A stretch of DNA of 64,000 bases from Bacteroides intestinalis (GCF_003464595.1 NZ_QRZF01000015.1:1-64000), one strand, 5' to 3'. Shown: positions 26,006 to 36,421, counted from the stretch's first letter. Program-made: numbers and translations. The notes: a model not told the origin generated them from the sequence alone.

Positions 26006-28120
26006 TTACCAGCCGGCATGTTCCTTTTTGTTCTCATAAAAATCAGCTTCTCTTTTCATTTCTCCGTTGTACATCCATTCTATTTCATCCGTATATTCTT
26101 TGCCACCGGAAGAAACAGTTGCTTTCAGTATATTCTTCCCAGACTCCAAAGTAACCTTATCAAACACATAATGTACATCTGTATATCCCTTCCGTATCCC
26201 TGTCAATTCTTTTCCATTCAGGTAAACTTTAGGAGTTCCTATATTGGAATATACGGTTACGGTAGTTTCTTTCTTTTCACGATTTACGTTTCGCCGTTGT
26301 GTCAGATAAAGTACCGGCTCTTTGCTCCAGTTTGCCTTATACCAGAAATAAGAATCTTTCTTTATCTTACGGTCAAAGGTAACCAATCCTTTTAAATTAC
26401 GTGCAGGTACGCCCCCTCTTTTCCACATTGGGACTGCAAAATCGAATGTATTCCACAAATAAGAGGCTATAATATAAGGGTGATTAGAAATAACACTCCA
26501 TTGATATTCATGTGTTTTAGTCTGAAATGTCTCCGGATAAAACGGTTTTCCCCAGTTCAGGGCATCACCCAGATATTCTGTCTGATGCTCTATATTGGCA
26601 TCCGCTCCGTATTCCGTTAACATGAGTTTCTGCCAGGGATATTCCTTCTCCAATTTCTCCACCCAAGGTTCTATGTCCTGAATTTTCTTCTCATACCAGC
26701 CAAAGTAACGGTTCATGCCCTGTACATCCGTATTTTGATTAACAGGATGATCGGCATGTCCATACCCATTGACGGATACGGTATAGCGGTCCGGATCTTC
26801 GGTCTTACAAAGATCATGGAGAGATTGCGTCAAAGAGGCTGTATATCCATGCGGGTGATAAACCTCATTGTGAGTACCCCATATATAAATGGAAGGATGA
26901 TTAAAACTCTGTCGAACCAGTTCACGCATCTGTTGATGCGCATTCTCCCACTCCTTTCCGGAAACACGGTTCACAAAAGGAATCTCCGCCCAGATAATCA
27001 AGCCCAACGTATCACAACGGGAATATAAATAATCGGATTGCTGATAGTGGGCAAAACGAACAGTAGTTGCGCCCAGATCCATAATGGTTGCCAGGTCAAA
27101 ATCATGGTGCTCATTCTTTAAAGCACTGCCTAGCCCCCACCAGTCCTGATGCCTAGTCACGCCATACATCGGGTATTTCTTTCCATTCAGGAAGAAGCCT
27201 TTCCCTGCCACTATTTCATAATTACGAAGTCCCAGCGGCTGTACCATCTCATCAATCACTTTACCATCCTGCCAAAGACGAGACACAACTTTGTACAAAT
27301 AAGGGTCTTCACGCCCCTGCCACAAGTGCGGATTGTTCAGTTTGAAGGTTGAAGAGTAGGTTTGTGTCCCCTGTGGGGTCAACAATAAACTCTGTCGATG
27401 TGTTTTCACCTGTTTACCCTGGCCATCGTAAATCGTATTTTCCAACTCCGACTGTACGGGTGTCAATGATCCATTGTCCAGTTTTACTTTCACAGTAACC
27501 TCAGCCGACCGCTTGGAAACATTCTTTTGGGTAACATACACCCCCGGAGAAGCATAATCTGTCACAACGATGCTACACGGTTCAGTCACCACCAGCCATA
27601 CCGGACGATAGATTCCTCCATAAACTCCAAACAGGTTGTGATTGACAGGAATAACATCAGGACGTGCCGTATTATCCGCTTTTACTATAATTTCATTCTC
27701 TTGTCCGAACTTTACCTGACCGCTGATTTCGCATGCAAAAGCCGAATAAGCTCCTTTATGTGTGCCAGCCAGATAGCCATTAATATAAACCTCGGCACAC
27801 GAACCGACACCTTCGAAGCGCAAAAATATACGTTTGCCTTTCATACTTTCAGGAAACATATACTTTTTACGATAATAGGCATCCCCTTCATAGAAAGAAG
27901 CTTCTTTCACTTGCATGTCTTTAGCATTCCAGGTATGGGGAATTTCAACTTTCTCCCAATCCCCACTCCACTTCTGCGCAACCTGCATAGCTTCTGTACC
28001 AAAAGGACCTTTCTTGAATTCCCATCCACTATTGAAAGAGATTACATCACGTGCACAAACATCTGTACTACCAAACAGAGAATATACGATCAAGCAAATA
28101 CCAAATAATACTTTCCTCAT
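26006..28120 (-). CDS. GH2 family glycoside hydrolase
   Basis: A 704-residue protein with a signal peptide (about 1-23). It shows the GH2 plan: an N-terminal sugar-binding jelly roll (FRFEGVGSCAEVYINGYLAG region), an immunoglobulin-like domain, and a TIM barrel with GVTRHQDWWGLG, the acid/base Glu in WGTHNEV and the nucleophile Glu in MLTEYGADA. GH2 members cleave beta-galactosides, beta-mannosides or beta-glucuronides; the sequence does not settle which. It starts 2 bases from the GH105 stop, so it is in the same operon as GH105, SusD and SusC. Confidence 0.9.
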   Translation of the reverse strand: MRKVLFGICLIVYSLFGSTDVCARDVISFNSGWEFKKGPFGTEAMQVAQKWSGDWEKVEIPHTWNAKDMQVKEASFYEGDAYYRKKYMFPESMKGKRIFLRFEGVGSCAEVYINGYLAGTHKGAYSAFACEISGQVKFGQENEIIVKADNTARPDVIPVNHNLFGVYGGIYRPVWLVVTEPCSIVVTDYASPGVYVTQKNVSKRSAEVTVKVKLDNGSLTPVQSELENTIYDGQGKQVKTHRQSLLLTPQGTQTYSSTFKLNNPHLWQGREDPYLYKVVSRLWQDGKVIDEMVQPLGLRNYEIVAGKGFFLNGKKYPMYGVTRHQDWWGLGSALKNEHHDFDLATIMDLGATTVRFAHYQQSDYLYSRCDTLGLIIWAEIPFVNRVSGKEWENAHQQMRELVRQSFNHPSIYIWGTHNEVYHPHGYTASLTQSLHDLCKTEDPDRYTVSVNGYGHADHPVNQNTDVQGMNRYFGWYEKKIQDIEPWVEKLEKEYPWQKLMLTEYGADANIEHQTEYLGDALNWGKPFYPETFQTKTHEYQWSVISNHPYIIASYLWNTFDFAVPMWKRGGVPARNLKGLVTFDRKIKKDSYFWYKANWSKEPVLYLTQRRNVNREKKETTVTVYSNIGTPKVYLNGKELTGIRKGYTDVHYVFDKVTLESGKNILKATVSSGGKEYTDEIEWMYNGEMKREADFYENKKEHAGW

Positions 28121-28122
28121 AT

Positions 28123-29241
28123 TCAGTTTATCATTTTATAGATTTGACATCCTGCCAGCAAAAATGCACCGACTCCATAGACTTCCGTCATTTCACGCGT
28201 CACCTTACGCGGATCGGCACCGATAGGCTGAACATATCCCAGCTTTCCATCCGGCTCCCCCGCATCTACCAGTGCTTTCCAACCTTTTTCTATTGCAGGC
28301 ATAAAAGAAGCTTTATCCAGCAATCCTTCGTTCACTCCATAAGCAAGCGCATAGACAATAAATCCGGTTGCACTTGTTTCGGGCGACGGATAAGATGCAG
28401 GGTCTAGTAAGCTGGCATGCCAGTATCCATCCGGGCTCTGTAATTCAGCTACACGCGTGGCTAATGTAACAAATAGTTGTTTATAGAAATCATAAGAAGA
28501 TTCCTCTTTGGGAAGTACCTGCAAGATTTCGGCCAAACCACCTAAAACCCATCCGTTACCACGTCCCCAGAATACCTTCTTGCCATTCGCTTCTTTCTTA
28601 CCAAAGTAACGCCAATCTCTGTAGAACAACTGTTCGTCTTTATCATACAAGAAATCATAAGTTACTTTGTACTCCCTATTCATAAAGTCCAGATACTTCT
28701 TGTTTTGAGTCAATGCATAGAGTTTGGCATAAACAGGGGGAGCCATAAACAATGCATCACACCAGGACCAGCGATCCAGCGTCTCCGACTTGCGATAGTC
28801 TAATTCCAAAGTTGTTTCAGCGGGGTTGTCCACTATCCAATTGGCACGCGCCATTACCGGAGCAATCATTTTCTTATTGCCATATTTTATATAAAGGTCG
28901 ATAAAAGGCTGTCCTACGGCAATAAAATCAGCATGATACATCCGCTTTCCAACTTGAAAATGATTGCGTTGCCCGATGCGAAGCAACCACTTATAATAAG
29001 TACTGTCACTGTCTTCCTTTTCTGTGAGGTCAGCCCAGTCCACCATTCCCATATATAAAGCGGCATGCGTCCAGTCCAGGTCATCATGTTCCGCATCCTT
29101 ATTGGGATTAGCGATCTGCCAGTCGGCAACACGCTTCATGATACTTTTAACATCCGTCTCGTTGATGTTTTGAGCAAAGGAAGTAACTCCTGCCACAGAA
29201 GACAGGAGTACTACCAATAAAAGTTTCTTTATTCTATTCAT
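28123..29241 (-). CDS. GH105/GH88-type unsaturated uronyl hydrolase
   Basis: A 372-residue protein with a signal peptide (about 1-24, SFAQ end). The (alpha/alpha)6 barrel pattern is seen: MKRVADWQ, WTHAALYMGM, WCDALFMAPPVYAKL, FWGRGNGWVLGGLAEIL and SATGFIVYALAYGVNEGLL. GH105 enzymes hydrolyse unsaturated uronic-acid-capped oligosaccharides left by polysaccharide lyases. The longer frame from 29334 overlaps the SusD gene and lacks a signal peptide, so ATG at 29241 is used. No lyase gene is in the window, which leaves the source of its substrate open. Confidence 0.87.
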   Translation of the reverse strand: MNRIKKLLLVVLLSSVAGVTSFAQNINETDVKSIMKRVADWQIANPNKDAEHDDLDWTHAALYMGMVDWADLTEKEDSDSTYYKWLLRIGQRNHFQVGKRMYHADFIAVGQPFIDLYIKYGNKKMIAPVMARANWIVDNPAETTLELDYRKSETLDRWSWCDALFMAPPVYAKLYALTQNKKYLDFMNREYKVTYDFLYDKDEQLFYRDWRYFGKKEANGKKVFWGRGNGWVLGGLAEILQVLPKEESSYDFYKQLFVTLATRVAELQSPDGYWHASLLDPASYPSPETSATGFIVYALAYGVNEGLLDKASFMPAIEKGWKALVDAGEPDGKLGYVQPIGADPRKVTREMTEVYGVGAFLLAGCQIYKMIN

Positions 29242-29251
29242 CTCAAATAAA

Positions 29252-31099
29252 TTACTCATTCGGAGTGTCCATCGGTTCAATATTATTTTCTGAACCATCG
29301 TATCCCGGAGTCTGATTGATATGTCCCTCCACATTGGATGAAATAGCTTTCAAAGCAATAGGCCAAAGTACATTGTGGGGAGCAATCGTATACGTATTAC
29401 CTACAGAGTTCTTTACGCCCTTGTTATAAAATTCCGTTCTGTCCATGATTCGGTTGTAAAAATAGTTATTTTCCGTGAATTTATCCATAGAATACGTACG
29501 TCCTTTTTCATCTGCTTTGCCAGTCTTAGCAAATAAGTAAGCAATACGGGTCAGTTCGCACTTACGCGGTTCTTCATAGAAAAGTTCACGGGCACGCTCG
29601 TCCAGAATCTGACTGATATTCACTTCATCGGCAGTCAAAGGACGTGCACCGGCACGTTCGCGTACTTTATTTAAATCTTGTACAGCCAGATCCGGCTTGT
29701 CCAACCAAGTATACGCTTCTGCACGGAGCAGGTAGGTTTCTGCCAGACGGAAGACATACCAATCTGCCCAGCCACCACGCCACCAACTGGCTTTCTGGTC
29801 AGCAACATTGGATTTATAATGCGGCCATCCACTCCAACAACGAATCGTATCTTTAACCAGAAGAGCACCTTTCTCATTATACAATTGTACATTCTTTCCA
29901 TACCATTCGGACTTACCTTCCAGACTTGGATTATTATATTTCAAGTCCGATACATGTACCCAGTTACCGGGTGCATGACGCAAATCGGTATCATCCAATG
30001 TCCAAATCATATTTTGATGGTACCATGTAGAACGCAAAGAGCAAACGCCACGACCATACTCCAGCAAATAAGGATTCTTAGTCTGGTTATTATCGACAAA
30101 AGCAACCTCTCCAGCAGGAGTCGTAATCTGTCCGGATGCCGGGAACCAAGGTACCAGCTGGCGTTTTATTTCCAGTCCGGCAGCGGAACGCATATCACTA
30201 CCTGCATCATAGCGGTCGATTACAATATAAAGACATTCCTTATTTTCAGGCAGAGATTTATTATCTGATTGGTGTAAATCCCAAATAACATTTTTAGTTG
30301 CATCATTTTTATCCACGCCGAAACGCTGAGTCATCAATTGATGTACGCCATCATTGATTACTTTATTAGCAGATTCCACCGCATCGTTAAATTCGCCCAA
30401 GGCCAGATTAATCTTAGTCAGCAGATGATAGGCAGCAGCCTGCGTTACCATACCGATATACACATCATTAGACAGATATGGAGCTGTACGGTCCAAATCT
30501 TCTTTCAGGTATCGCAGTATAGCCTCACGCTTCGTTGAATAGAAATCGTAACGAGGTCCGGTCACTTCATTTACAATAAACGGCACATCGCCATATTGGT
30601 GTACCAAACGATAGTAGCGGAATGCCCGGTGAAAACAGCTCAATGCTTCTATTTCCCCTCGTTGGGCTTCGGTCATTTCCGTATCTTTGGAACGGCTGAG
30701 AATCGTATTGGCATCTTTGATACCTTTATATAAATAAGTCCAATAGTTATTTATCTGGCTGGCATTAGCTGTCAGTGAAGCCGACGGATTAATTTGCCGT
30801 ATCAAATCTACAGGAGCATTCGAAGCATCCGTACGTCCGTTCACACTCATTTCTGAAAAGAAATACTCGGAAAGGATGCAAGGTTCGGCCGATCCTGCCG
30901 TAGGATAATAGTCGAAGTAGCGAACATCGCGATTCAACATATCTGTACTTGTTTTCAGTCCCTCATACGAATTAAACGTATTTTCCGGCGTAAAGAAGGA
31001 CAAAGGCTTAGGTTCCAACCAATCGGAACATCCGCTTACTGCGAACATCACTCCAAGTATACCGGTATAGCCTAATGTATATTTTATCAACTTTTTCAT
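29252..31099 (-). CDS. SusD/RagB-type starch-binding outer-membrane lipoprotein
   Basis: A 615-residue lipoprotein (box VSGC, Cys24) of the SusD/RagB family. It has the early WLEPKPLSFFTPENTF segment, TPR-like helices, and the C-terminal FRLAETYLLRAEAYTWLDKPDLAVQDLN motif followed by RARELFYEEPRKCELTRI. It would bind glycan at the surface and cap the SusC transporter encoded 16 bases upstream. No separate surface glycan-binding protein gene follows. Confidence 0.93.
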   Translation of the reverse strand: MKKLIKYTLGYTGILGVMFAVSGCSDWLEPKPLSFFTPENTFNSYEGLKTSTDMLNRDVRYFDYYPTAGSAEPCILSEYFFSEMSVNGRTDASNAPVDLIRQINPSASLTANASQINNYWTYLYKGIKDANTILSRSKDTEMTEAQRGEIEALSCFHRAFRYYRLVHQYGDVPFIVNEVTGPRYDFYSTKREAILRYLKEDLDRTAPYLSNDVYIGMVTQAAAYHLLTKINLALGEFNDAVESANKVINDGVHQLMTQRFGVDKNDATKNVIWDLHQSDNKSLPENKECLYIVIDRYDAGSDMRSAAGLEIKRQLVPWFPASGQITTPAGEVAFVDNNQTKNPYLLEYGRGVCSLRSTWYHQNMIWTLDDTDLRHAPGNWVHVSDLKYNNPSLEGKSEWYGKNVQLYNEKGALLVKDTIRCWSGWPHYKSNVADQKASWWRGGWADWYVFRLAETYLLRAEAYTWLDKPDLAVQDLNKVRERAGARPLTADEVNISQILDERARELFYEEPRKCELTRIAYLFAKTGKADEKGRTYSMDKFTENNYFYNRIMDRTEFYNKGVKNSVGNTYTIAPHNVLWPIALKAISSNVEGHINQTPGYDGSENNIEPMDTPNE

Positions 31100-31115
31100 T
31101 ATCAGTTTTCCTTTT

Positions 31116-34100
31116 TTATAATGTCACATTAATACCAAATGTTATCGTTCTCGGTGTATTGCTGTCCGAATTTTCCGGATCGTAAGCAGGCCATCCGGTA
31201 AAGTAGCCTACATTCTTCACAGTCAGGTTCAGTCGTAACGCTTCCAGTCTCAACGGAGATATCAAAGCTTTCGGGAAAGTATATCCCACAGAGATGTTAT
31301 CAAGACGCAGGAAGTCAGCTTTCTTATAAATATAGTAAGTTACACCGCTCGGACTTTTCGCACCTAAACGAGGATAGCTGTTGATCGGATTTTCGGCAGT
31401 CCAATAGTCACGCTTAATCTGATTTACCGTATTCAGCAAAGCATTGTTATTGGTGAAACGGTCCATCTTCTTCACATGGCCCAGGTAAGAGTACATACTG
31501 AATGAAATATCGAAGTTCTTGAACAATGTAAATTCATTACGCATATTCCAACGAACCTTCGGAGTCGTATTTCCCTGGAAAACTTTATCATCATTGTTGT
31601 ATTTATAATTCTGATCTACATCCAGAATCTTCGGATCACCGGGAATCTGGCTATATTTAGCTGCTTCTTCCGCTTCATTTTCTTGCCATACGCCATCATA
31701 TTTATATCCCCATACTTCATCCAAAGCATGACCGATGAAATATCCGTTGTCAATGTCATCCGCTTCTTTCCTACCAATCACATTTCCGTCAGCATCTGTT
31801 ACATCTTCCATAATGCCATAGAGATGTTTGATTGTATTCTTATTGTACATTAAGTTGAAAGAAGTACGCCAAGTCAGCACACTGTTCTGAATATTGGTAG
31901 AATGTAAAGACAACTCCAAGCCGCGGTTCCAAATCTCACCAATATTAGCCTTCACACTGGTATAGCCAATCAAACTCGGCAACTGGCGGTTGTTCAGCAA
32001 GTCAGTAGTACTCTTATGGTACACATCGATACTACCACCCAGACGGCCCTTCAGGAAAGTGAAATCCAATCCCAGGTTATAAGAAGTCGTAGTTTCCCAC
32101 TTCAAGTTGGGATTTGCCATATTGTAGCAGAAGAATGTATTGATAGTAACTAACTGACCTGTAGCAGGATCTACATACATATATTTACGGGGATCCAACT
32201 GCATCAATGCAGCATATTCACCAATAGAACGGTTACCGTTCTTACCCCAGGTAAGACGTAACTTTGCATATTCAAGCCATTCAGCATTCAGCTTCTTCCA
32301 GAAAGGTTCTTCCGTAAAAATCCATCCAAGAGCCACAGAAGGGAAGGTAGCACGCGGATTGCCTTGTCCGAAAGCAGAATATCCGTCACGACGTACAGTA
32401 GCCGTAATCAGGTAGCGATTATCATACGTATAGTGCAAACGTCCCATAAGGGCATCACCAGTACGATAAATATCATCACTGTCTGCAATAGGAGAAGTAC
32501 CATAGCCTATACCTCCATATCCCAGATTGTCACTCGGCTGGAAACCTTCATTCTTGGAAATTGTTTTCCAACGCTGGAATTTCTCCCAGTTCAGCAATCC
32601 GGTAAAGTCGAATGCATGTTTTCCAAATGTCTTATTCCATTTCAGCATATTATCCCATTGCCAGAAGAAGTCTTTCATGCCATAGCGTTCAACGAATCCT
32701 CCCTGATCGCCGGAATCCGGATGATCTGCTGATTTATGATATAGATAATTAGTCCACTCAAAGCGAGGAGAGTAAGTTGTTTGCAAAGAGAATCCCAATG
32801 GCAAATCCAACTTAAGATAAATGGATGCATTTAAGTTATTGACGTCATGCTTCTTACTCAGATAAGCCCTGTTCAACAATGGATTGGTGGCATTGTTATT
32901 ATCATTCGGATAAAGTTTCAAAGAACCATCCTCATTATAAACATTTCCATAAGGCGACAAAGAGGTACTAAAACTTGAATAAACCGATCTGCCGCTTTCA
33001 TACATATTGCTTTCGTCACGCGACGTAAACTGTGCATTAACACCATAAGTCAGGAATTTCTGCACTTTATTTTCTAGATTCACACGAGCACGGATAGCAC
33101 TATACTTACCACCTCTGTTATTACTTTCATTCTTCACATAGTTAATAGAAGAATAATAAGACATTTCGTCTTTCTTGCCCGATACGCTGACTGTATAATC
33201 CTGTCGAAGCGCAGTGCGAAGAGTCAGATCTTCCCAGTCGACCGTTCTGCCCGCCATGTAATTGGCTATTTCCGTATTAGTCATTCTCAAACGGGCGAGC
33301 CATACCTCAGTCGGATTTCCGGTATCCGTACCCAGCCATTCAGACAGTTCTGTGCCACTCATATTTGCAGGATTGTCAAAGTATCCGGTGGCAGCAGTCT
33401 TATATTCGGTACTTTTCATTACATCCTGACGGAAATTCACAAAGTCTTGTCCCTGATAGACTTCCGGCAGAGAGTTAACCATCGAAATGCCCCAACTGCC
33501 ATTAAAACTGATCGTCGGCTTCTTGCCTCCTCCTTTTTTGGTAGTAACCAACACCACACCATTAGCTGCCTTGGCACCATAAACGGCTGCAGAACTGGCA
33601 TCTTTCAGGACATCTACACGCTCTATGTCATTCGGATTAATATCCGTCATCTGTCCACTATAGATAACACCATCCAAAACAATCAGCGGGTCAGTGCTGG
33701 CAGCAATCGTACTTTTACCACGAATCATCATGCTTGTATTGCCTTTCGCATCAGTTTCCATACCTACCGAAAGTCCGGCAACACCTGTACGTAGCATATC
33801 CTGAATGGTCTGGCGTTGTTCTTTCTCCATATCACTGCCTTTGATAGAAGCTACCGCACCGGTCAGGTCCTGCTTTTTCATCGTACCGTAACCTACCACC
33901 ACAACTTCCTGCAAGAGCTTGGAATCTTCCTGTAGTTTTATGACGGAAGGAATGGAACCGGCTTTCAGCGTTTGCGTAGTATAACCGATATACGATACCT
34001 GAATCCGGGCATCAGGAGCCACAGTCAAGGTGTAATAACCATCAATATTGGTGATGGTACCATTGGTAGTACCTTCGGCAATGACATTACCCCCTATAAC

Positions 34101-34472
34101 CGGTTCTCCATTTTCATCTACCACTTGTCCCTTGATAGTGATTTCATGCCCCGAAGTCTCAGGTTTATCTTTAGTAAACAAAGCTATCTGCGTATTGGTA
34201 ACCTCATATTTCAGGTCCGTGTTTTTCAACATGGTATTCATTGCCTGTTGAGCAGTAGCTTTCTTCACTTTCAAGCTTACTTTCTGCTTTACATCCACCT
34301 GATTGGCATCGTAGAAAAAAGTGTATCGACTGACTTTTTCTATGCGGTTAATAGCCTCTGAAAGAGGAAGATCGGAGAAGTCTACAGTAATTAGCTTCTC
34401 TTTTACTTGTGCTGATAAGGGCACACAAAGAATTAGTAGCAATAAAAATGCTACACGTTTTTTTAGAATCAT
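31116..34472 (-). CDS. SusC/RagA-type TonB-dependent transporter with STN signalling domain
   Basis: A 1118-residue outer-membrane transporter with a signal peptide (about 1-21), an STN domain (about 25-100), a carboxypeptidase-like domain (about 112-190), a plug beginning VVVVGYGTMKKQDLTGAV and a large barrel ending in FGINVTL. The STN domain lets it pass a signal to a FecR anti-sigma factor, which is encoded next (133-base gap). It pairs with the SusD gene for uptake of oligosaccharides. The specific glycan cannot be read from the sequence. Confidence 0.94.
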   Translation of the reverse strand: MILKKRVAFLLLLILCVPLSAQVKEKLITVDFSDLPLSEAINRIEKVSRYTFFYDANQVDVKQKVSLKVKKATAQQAMNTMLKNTDLKYEVTNTQIALFTKDKPETSGHEITIKGQVVDENGEPVIGGNVIAEGTTNGTITNIDGYYTLTVAPDARIQVSYIGYTTQTLKAGSIPSVIKLQEDSKLLQEVVVVGYGTMKKQDLTGAVASIKGSDMEKEQRQTIQDMLRTGVAGLSVGMETDAKGNTSMMIRGKSTIAASTDPLIVLDGVIYSGQMTDINPNDIERVDVLKDASSAAVYGAKAANGVVLVTTKKGGGKKPTISFNGSWGISMVNSLPEVYQGQDFVNFRQDVMKSTEYKTAATGYFDNPANMSGTELSEWLGTDTGNPTEVWLARLRMTNTEIANYMAGRTVDWEDLTLRTALRQDYTVSVSGKKDEMSYYSSINYVKNESNNRGGKYSAIRARVNLENKVQKFLTYGVNAQFTSRDESNMYESGRSVYSSFSTSLSPYGNVYNEDGSLKLYPNDNNNATNPLLNRAYLSKKHDVNNLNASIYLKLDLPLGFSLQTTYSPRFEWTNYLYHKSADHPDSGDQGGFVERYGMKDFFWQWDNMLKWNKTFGKHAFDFTGLLNWEKFQRWKTISKNEGFQPSDNLGYGGIGYGTSPIADSDDIYRTGDALMGRLHYTYDNRYLITATVRRDGYSAFGQGNPRATFPSVALGWIFTEEPFWKKLNAEWLEYAKLRLTWGKNGNRSIGEYAALMQLDPRKYMYVDPATGQLVTINTFFCYNMANPNLKWETTTSYNLGLDFTFLKGRLGGSIDVYHKSTTDLLNNRQLPSLIGYTSVKANIGEIWNRGLELSLHSTNIQNSVLTWRTSFNLMYNKNTIKHLYGIMEDVTDADGNVIGRKEADDIDNGYFIGHALDEVWGYKYDGVWQENEAEEAAKYSQIPGDPKILDVDQNYKYNNDDKVFQGNTTPKVRWNMRNEFTLFKNFDISFSMYSYLGHVKKMDRFTNNNALLNTVNQIKRDYWTAENPINSYPRLGAKSPSGVTYYIYKKADFLRLDNISVGYTFPKALISPLRLEALRLNLTVKNVGYFTGWPAYDPENSDSNTPRTITFGINVTL

Positions 34473-34605
34473 GCTTTTCTTTTAGATTTAAAATAATTAG
34501 AATAATTGTGATAGAAAATAAGGATGAACGTTATCATCCCGTAACATTAGTTTACTTCACAGTATTGTGCATAGGCGATTCTTTTTAGGGTTAGAATTTA
34601 ACATT

Positions 34606-35616
34606 TTACTTTTTATAAATACTGAGCTCATTATTTTCATTAAACGTATACCCAATCGGATTGATGCGTGCCATCAACCTGAGTATTTCCTCCAAAGGTT
34701 CGTTACGCAACGTAAAGGTATAGTGGATACTATCGGCGATAGTAGGATCCAGATCGATCTTCACACGATACCATTTCCTCAGGAAACGGCAGATGTCCTG
34801 CAGAGAACGTTGTTCAAAGACAATCTGGTCTTTAGTCCAGGAAGCGGCAAAAAGTACATCATCCTTGGTAACAGACAATCTTCGACTACTCTTATTATAA
34901 GTCGCAATCTCACCGGGTGCAAGATAACGGTGATCGTTTTCCGTATCCAGTGAAACCGACCCCTCTAACAGGCTGACATAGATATTCTCCATGTCCGGAA
35001 AGGCTTCTACATTAAACTTAGTACCATGGACAACAATACGTACCCCATCTGTTTGTACAATAAACGGTTTCCGTTTATCATGAGCCACATCAAAGTAGGC
35101 TTCCCCACGCAAAGTTACCACACGCTCTTCTTTCTTGTGTTGTATATCACATGTTAACTTCGTATTACTATGCAGCCATACGGAAGATTGATCCGGTAAA
35201 GATGCCATAGACTTTCCTCCCATGCTTTTATATTCCAGCAAAGTCTCTTCGGGAGTACCTGCCCACTGTCCCAGATAAAACGAAAAGCATACCACTATAA
35301 CAATACATGCCGCCGCAACATATCTCCATATATGGAAGGTTGACTTCCGGCCAGGCTTCACAACTGGTGTCGAACTACCAGTCTTCATCCGGCGACTAAG
35401 TTCTTTCCAATAATATGCCGAATCCGGCGTATAGCTGGAAGCATTGCTTTGTATTTTATCCCAAAGGTCTTGGAGTTCCTCGAACAACTCACGGTTACCA
35501 CTATCGGATAACCAAGCTTCGAGTTGATTATTTTCTTCCGAAGAACTTTCCTTTTTCAACTTCGAAATAATCAAATTCCATGGTATTTCTCTTATCATAT
35601 TGTTCTTTTTGTCCAT
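34606..35616 (-). CDS. FecR-type anti-sigma factor
   Basis: A 336-residue protein with an N-terminal cytoplasmic helical part including a QLEAWLSDSGNRELFEEL segment, one membrane segment (about 92-110), a periplasmic FecR domain (LRGEAYFDVAHDKRKPFIV, then VHGTKFNVEAF, then SLLEGSV) and a C-terminal DUF4974-type domain. It would hold the ECF sigma factor until the SusC STN domain signals. It lies upstream of SusC on the same strand, but the sigma gene is divergent. Confidence 0.92.
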   Translation of the reverse strand: MDKKNNMIREIPWNLIISKLKKESSSEENNQLEAWLSDSGNRELFEELQDLWDKIQSNASSYTPDSAYYWKELSRRMKTGSSTPVVKPGRKSTFHIWRYVAAACIVIVVCFSFYLGQWAGTPEETLLEYKSMGGKSMASLPDQSSVWLHSNTKLTCDIQHKKEERVVTLRGEAYFDVAHDKRKPFIVQTDGVRIVVHGTKFNVEAFPDMENIYVSLLEGSVSLDTENDHRYLAPGEIATYNKSSRRLSVTKDDVLFAASWTKDQIVFEQRSLQDICRFLRKWYRVKIDLDPTIADSIHYTFTLRNEPLEEILRLMARINPIGYTFNENNELSIYKK

Positions 35617-35823
35617 TCATACTATAATGACACAAAAACAACCTACCACCCTTACGTTAAAAAGCTCTTTTTTTTCGAAAACCTGATTTTTTTTATTGAA
35701 AGTTTACCATAAGTGGTTTAAGACATAGCAGACAGTATTCGTTAAAAAACGACAAACAGAACAGGAGCAGAATATATTTCTTATTATGAAAACACATTTT
35801 TTTCAGATAGTAATAAAAGAAGA

Positions 35824-35854
35824 TTTGGAAAATCATAATTACTTTTTAACTTTG
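35824..35854 (+). promoter_or_regulatory. Bacteroides promoter for the ECF sigma gene
   Basis: TTTG at 35824-35827, a 19-base spacer and TAACTTTG at 35847-35854 match the consensus. It lies inside the longest frame, so transcription would begin near 35861, after the upstream ATG at 35786. Confidence 0.75.
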
Positions 35855-35866
35855 CAAAATAACTTG

Positions 35867-36421
35867 ATGACCATGGCCACTAACGACGATATTCTTTTAT
35901 TGAAGTTAATTAAAGAAGGAGATGAACATGCCTTTAAGCATCTCTTTGACAATTACTTTACACCATTATGTCGTTATATCAATATCTATCTGGATAACTT
36001 TGCAGAAGCAGAAGAGCTTGCACTGGATATTTTTACTTATCTATGGGAAAACAAGGAACAGGTAGATATCAGGTTATCTTTCAAAGCTTATCTCTTTCAG
36101 GCTGCCCGCAACAGGTGCTTCAACGCCTTACGAGATCGGAAACAAACAACAACACTGGATGAAAACCTGCATGAAACCCTGCAGTACAAAGAGTATCCTA
36201 CCTTAGAAATAGAGGAACTAAACAAACTGATACAAGAAGCTATATGTACTTTGCCTAACCGCTGCCGCGAAGTATTCCTGAAAAGCAGGCAGGAACAAAT
36301 GGCAAACCAGGAAATTGCCGATGATATGAATATCTCGGTTAAAACAGTAGAAGCACAGATCACCAAGGCACTTAAAATAATCAAAAAGTCTCTGGGAGAG
36401 GGATATGCATACTTATTTTAG
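35867..36421 (+). CDS. ECF (sigma-70 family) RNA polymerase sigma factor
   Basis: A 184-residue protein with sigma region 2 (HAFKHLFDNYFTPLCRY through FKAYLFQAARNRCFNAL) and region 4 (LPNRCREVFLKSRQEQM, then NQEIADDMNISVKTVEAQI). It would direct transcription of the adjacent FecR-SusC-SusD operon. The frame can be opened at 35786, but a promoter box lies at 35847-35854, so the ATG pair at 35867 or 35873 is the likely start and leaves a leader of only a few bases. It is transcribed away from FecR, unlike the common co-directional order. Confidence 0.88.
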   Translation: MTMATNDDILLLKLIKEGDEHAFKHLFDNYFTPLCRYINIYLDNFAEAEELALDIFTYLWENKEQVDIRLSFKAYLFQAARNRCFNALRDRKQTTTLDENLHETLQYKEYPTLEIEELNKLIQEAICTLPNRCREVFLKSRQEQMANQEIADDMNISVKTVEAQITKALKIIKKSLGEGYAYLF

